From: Methanobacteriota archaeon
GTDB lineage: Archaea > Halobacteriota > Methanosarcinia > Methanosarcinales > Methanoperedenaceae
Direction: 5' to 3'
Length of the DNA: 7,686 nt
Assembly (NCBI GenBank): GCA_018899795.1
Contig: JAHIHJ010000407.1
Location: 1-7,686, forward strand
Below are positions 6,059 through 7,686 of this stretch, piece after piece; position 1 is the first letter of the stretch, and each line of letters opens with the position of its first letter. Under the pieces are notes generated by a model, which saw only the letters and a list, made by a program, of their open reading frames with translations, ran no database searches and was not told where the DNA came from. A program made the position numbers and the translations under genes.

Positions 6059-6877
6059 TCATTTCTTTTTGCCCAGTTCCTTGGACCGCTCGCAGGCTTC
6101 GATAACTGCATCCATCATAGCTATACGAACGCCGCGGTCTTCAAGCACCCTGATGCCGCGTATAGTCGTCCCGCCAGGTGAGGTGACCATATCCCGCAGT
6201 TCCCCTGTATGCACCACGTCTTCAAGCACCATTTTTGCGGCTCCCAGGACGGTTTGTGCTGCAAGTGTCTTTGCGGTTTTCCTGTCAAGCCCCTCAAATA
6301 CACCCCCATCAGCCAGCGCCTCGATTATCAGGAAAATGTATGCAGGACCGCTTCCTGACAGCCCTGTGACAGCATCAAGGAGATGTTCGGGCAATATAAC
6401 AGTTCGCCCGATCGAATTAAAGATCCCTATCGCTACTGCTTCATCCTCTAAAGTAACAGAGCTTCCTGAACACACGGCTGAAGCAGCTTCAAGCACGGTT
6501 GCTGCTATATTGGGCATAACCCTTACTATTTTTGTTCCTTTTGGAAGGGCGTTTTCATAGGTCTCGATTGGAACGCCTGCTGCTATCGATATAACGATAT
6601 GTTTCTTTATTGATCCCTTAATTTCCTCAAGAACCTTCGGAACTATCTGGGGTTTTACTGCTATTATAATTATGTCTGAATTCTGCACCACGTCGCAATT
6701 ATTACTGCATGTGTTGATCTTATGGGACTTCTCAAGTGATTTCAATTTAGCTGTATCGGCGTCGCTTGCATAAACTTTATCCGGTGCGACCAGTTTCGCA
6801 TGCAGTATGCCTTTAATAAGGGCTTCCCCCATCTTTCCTGTGCCTATAAATCCGATTTTATTAGCTGTTATTGCCAT
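6059..6877 (-). CDS. proC: Pyrroline-5-carboxylate reductase
   Basis: This cytosolic enzyme catalyses the last step of proline synthesis, NAD(P)H-dependent reduction of 1-pyrroline-5-carboxylate to L-proline. At 272 residues it has the usual length. The N-terminal Rossmann fold shows IGFIGTGKMGEAL (8-20), SDIIIIAVKPQ (67-77) and IVRVMPNIAA (117-126). The helical dimerisation domain carries LSGSGPAYIF (173-182) and MVTSPGGTTIRGI (230-242), the substrate-site signature. No key residue appears to be missing. The start at 6877 places the nucleotide-binding motif at the normal distance from the N-terminus. It heads a minus-strand run with mtxX, the 37-codon gene and a Trm5-like gene. Genes proA and proB are not in the window. 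Confidence 0.96.
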   Translation of the reverse strand: MAITANKIGFIGTGKMGEALIKGILHAKLVAPDKVYASDADTAKLKSLEKSHKINTCSNNCDVVQNSDIIIIAVKPQIVPKVLEEIKGSIKKHIVISIAAGVPIETYENALPKGTKIVRVMPNIAATVLEAASAVCSGSSVTLEDEAVAIGIFNSIGRTVILPEHLLDAVTGLSGSGPAYIFLIIEALADGGVFEGLDRKTAKTLAAQTVLGAAKMVLEDVVHTGELRDMVTSPGGTTIRGIRVLEDRGVRIAMMDAVIEACERSKELGKKK

Positions 6878-6913
6878 TGAAACACTGTCCGATACTTTAA
6901 AGTGCCTGAATCG

Positions 6914-6920
6914 ATAAAAA
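6914..6920 (-). promoter_or_regulatory. Candidate TATA box for the proC run
   Basis: The minus strand reads TTTTTAT centred about 40 nt upstream of the proC ATG, which would give a leader of roughly 13 nt. The nearer palindrome ACTTTAAAGT (6894-6903) is too close to the ATG to act as a TATA box with normal spacing. The same T-run could instead end the upstream transcript, so the call is weak. Confidence 0.35.
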
Positions 6921-6951
6921 GATTATCCTGAATCTATGGAATAAATTCAGG
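6916..6951 (-). terminator. Hairpin plus oligo-T after the NAC gene
   Basis: CCTGAAT (6951-6945 on the minus strand) pairs with ATTCAGG (6933-6927) across an 11-nt loop, with the NAC stop codon inside the first arm. Six nucleotides later comes CTTTTTA (T at 6920-6916). The stem is short and A/T-rich, so the oligo-T tract is probably the functional part. Confidence 0.45.
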
Positions 6952-7297
6952 TTTTCGTGAGTTTCATGATCGCCGCAGCTATGTCCCCTTTATGTTCTAT
7001 AAGCGCACGCCTTGCATCAGCATCGTTTGCCTTTGTCTGCTCCATAACGAGTTTGACGTCATCTTCCGGGATTTTCATCTCGCGCGGCACTTCATGAGGC
7101 GTACCTACTACCTGGTATGTCTTCGTGCCCCTGGCATCCATGATCGAAACTTCAGCGTCCTTAAAGATTATATCCTTCTCAGGCGTCCGGATGATCACTT
7201 CCTCCACATTCTCAATTTCATTGATATCTATCCCCATCTGCTTCATCATCGATGCCATCTTTCTGGGATTTATACCCTTACCAAGACCCGGGAACAT
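6947..7297 (-). CDS. nac: Archaeal nascent polypeptide-associated complex protein (aNAC)
   Basis: This ribosome-associated chaperone binds nascent chains near the exit tunnel and in archaea acts as a homodimer. The 116-residue length is typical. The N-terminus, FPGLGKGINPRKMASMMKQMGI (split: 2-10 and 11-23), is the hallmark archaeal leader. The NAC beta-domain follows (about 31-66: VEEVIIRTPEKDIIF, then TYQVVGTP at 60-67). A short linker connects to a C-terminal UBA-like domain (about 78-115) with PEDDVKLVMEQT, ARRAL and GDIAAAIMKL. The ATG lies 5 nt after the HesB-like gene's stop. A weak GAGTGA, the end of that gene, may serve as ribosome site. The two genes are probably co-transcribed from the promoter near 7658. 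Confidence 0.94.
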   Translation of the reverse strand: MFPGLGKGINPRKMASMMKQMGIDINEIENVEEVIIRTPEKDIIFKDAEVSIMDARGTKTYQVVGTPHEVPREMKIPEDDVKLVMEQTKANDADARRALIEHKGDIAAAIMKLTKT

Positions 7298-7302
7298 TTA
7301 TA

Positions 7303-7620
7303 TCACTCGCAGCTTCCACACCCGGGACCGCATTCCATACCTGGATTATTAATGATAAAACCTTTTCCGTGATCATTATCAATAAAATCGATCTTCAACT
7401 CTTCAATGTCTTCCTGAAGGTCTTTGCTGACGATGATCTTGATGCCTTTGCTTTCAAGGACCTCGTCCTCATTTCCAGGGGATTTTTCAAGCGAGAGACC
7501 ATACTGCACTCCCCTGCAGCCTAGCCCGGCTGCGAAAATCCGCAGTCCGTGGTCTGTCTTATTTTGCTCTTCAAGCAGTTGTTTTAATTCTGATGCCGCA
7601 GCATCTGTAATCTCGATCAT
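7303..7620 (-). CDS. HesB/IscA-family Fe-S cluster assembly protein
   Basis: This small cytosolic protein is predicted to bind iron or carry Fe-S clusters for delivery to apo-proteins. It has 105 residues, as usual for A-type carriers. The fold signature is IEITDAAASELKQLLEE (2-18), LRIFAAGLGCRGVQYGLSLE (26-45, split around the first conserved Cys C35), IIVSKD (62-67) and GKGFIINNPG (85-94). The C-terminal cluster site is CGPGCGSC with C97, C101 and C104, whereas the usual form is CxC. The ATG at 7620 is preferred over an in-frame ATG at 7683. A GGAG at 7631-7628 sits 7 nt before it, and a TATA-like box at 7654-7662 would otherwise lie inside the coding region. It leads a two-gene unit with nac. 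No iscS, iscU or suf gene is in the window. Confidence 0.9.
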   Translation of the reverse strand: MIEITDAAASELKQLLEEQNKTDHGLRIFAAGLGCRGVQYGLSLEKSPGNEDEVLESKGIKIIVSKDLQEDIEELKIDFIDNDHGKGFIINNPGMECGPGCGSCE

Positions 7621-7627
7621 GGATATT

Positions 7628-7631
7628 CTCC
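7628..7631 (-). promoter_or_regulatory. Shine-Dalgarno site of the HesB-like gene
   Basis: The minus strand reads AAAAAGGAGAATATCC immediately before the ATG at 7620, giving GGAG with a 7-nt spacer. It is the clearest ribosome site in the window and decides the start codon against the upstream ATG at 7683. Confidence 0.75.
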
Positions 7632-7653
7632 TTTTTCCCTTTACGTTTTGGGA

Positions 7654-7662
7654 ATATATAAA
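7654..7662 (-). promoter_or_regulatory. TATA box for the HesB-like/nac unit
   Basis: The minus strand reads TTTATATAT, preceded by the purine-containing ACAAACTA as a possible BRE. Its centre is about 38 nt upstream of the ATG at 7620. With normal archaeal spacing the transcript would begin near 7632, giving a leader of about 12 nt that just includes the GGAG site. Confidence 0.6.
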
Positions 7663-7686
7663 TAGTTTGTAAAATTGGGCCATGCT

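Noticed and set aside
5982..6560. Plus-strand open frame (192 codons) opposite proC and the mtxX start
   Set aside because: It is low-complexity Ser/Ala/Ile-rich translation complementary to conserved ProC codons; a shadow frame.
7621..7683. N-terminal extension of the HesB-like protein from an ATG at 7683
   Set aside because: The extra 21 residues would cover the TATA-like box and the GGAG site and do not match the family start, which begins at the ATG at 7620.

Overview
The window reads as chromosomal DNA of a methanogenic or methane-oxidising archaeon, most likely from the Methanosarcinales and its ANME relatives; that rank is inferred from protein style, not proven. Support comes from mtxX (methanogenesis marker protein 4), an archaeal NAC homologue, a Trm5/Met-10+-type tRNA methyltransferase, an archaeal HerA/DUF87 ATPase, AT-rich TATA-like boxes and oligo-T tracts instead of bacterial promoters, and mostly weak or absent Shine-Dalgarno sequences. 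There is no rRNA, tRNA, CRISPR array, transposase or phage gene. The content is core and metabolic, not an accessory island.

Left half, + strand: the C-terminal half of a membrane proton-pumping pyrophosphatase (hppA, cut by the window edge) ends at a strong hairpin/oligo-T terminator. A near-leaderless promoter then starts a two-gene unit: adenine deaminase (ade) and, 5 nt later, a HerA-like ATPase of unknown role.

Middle (4097-4277): the convergent gap between the ATPase and the methyltransferase holds a 69-nt imperfect palindrome. Each arm carries three CACAGAG heptamers at 9-nt spacing. It looks like a dispersed non-coding repeat.

Right half, - strand, read from right to left: a HesB/IscA-type protein with a clear TATA box and GGAG site, then the NAC chaperone 5 nt later, then a hairpin/oligo-T element. 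A second run follows: proC, mtxX 12 nt later, an unannotated 37-codon gene 1 nt after the mtxX stop (5131-5244), and a short Trm5-like methyltransferase 58 nt further on. The first unit links Fe-S handling with nascent-chain protection. The second links proline synthesis, a methanogenesis marker and tRNA modification; this looks like shared transcription more than one pathway.

No obviously new multi-gene system is visible. The best leads are the small gene behind mtxX, the heptamer palindrome, the D1-less Trm5 relative with an unusual motif IV, and the HerA-like ATPase that lacks a normal HAS-barrel and a NurA partner.
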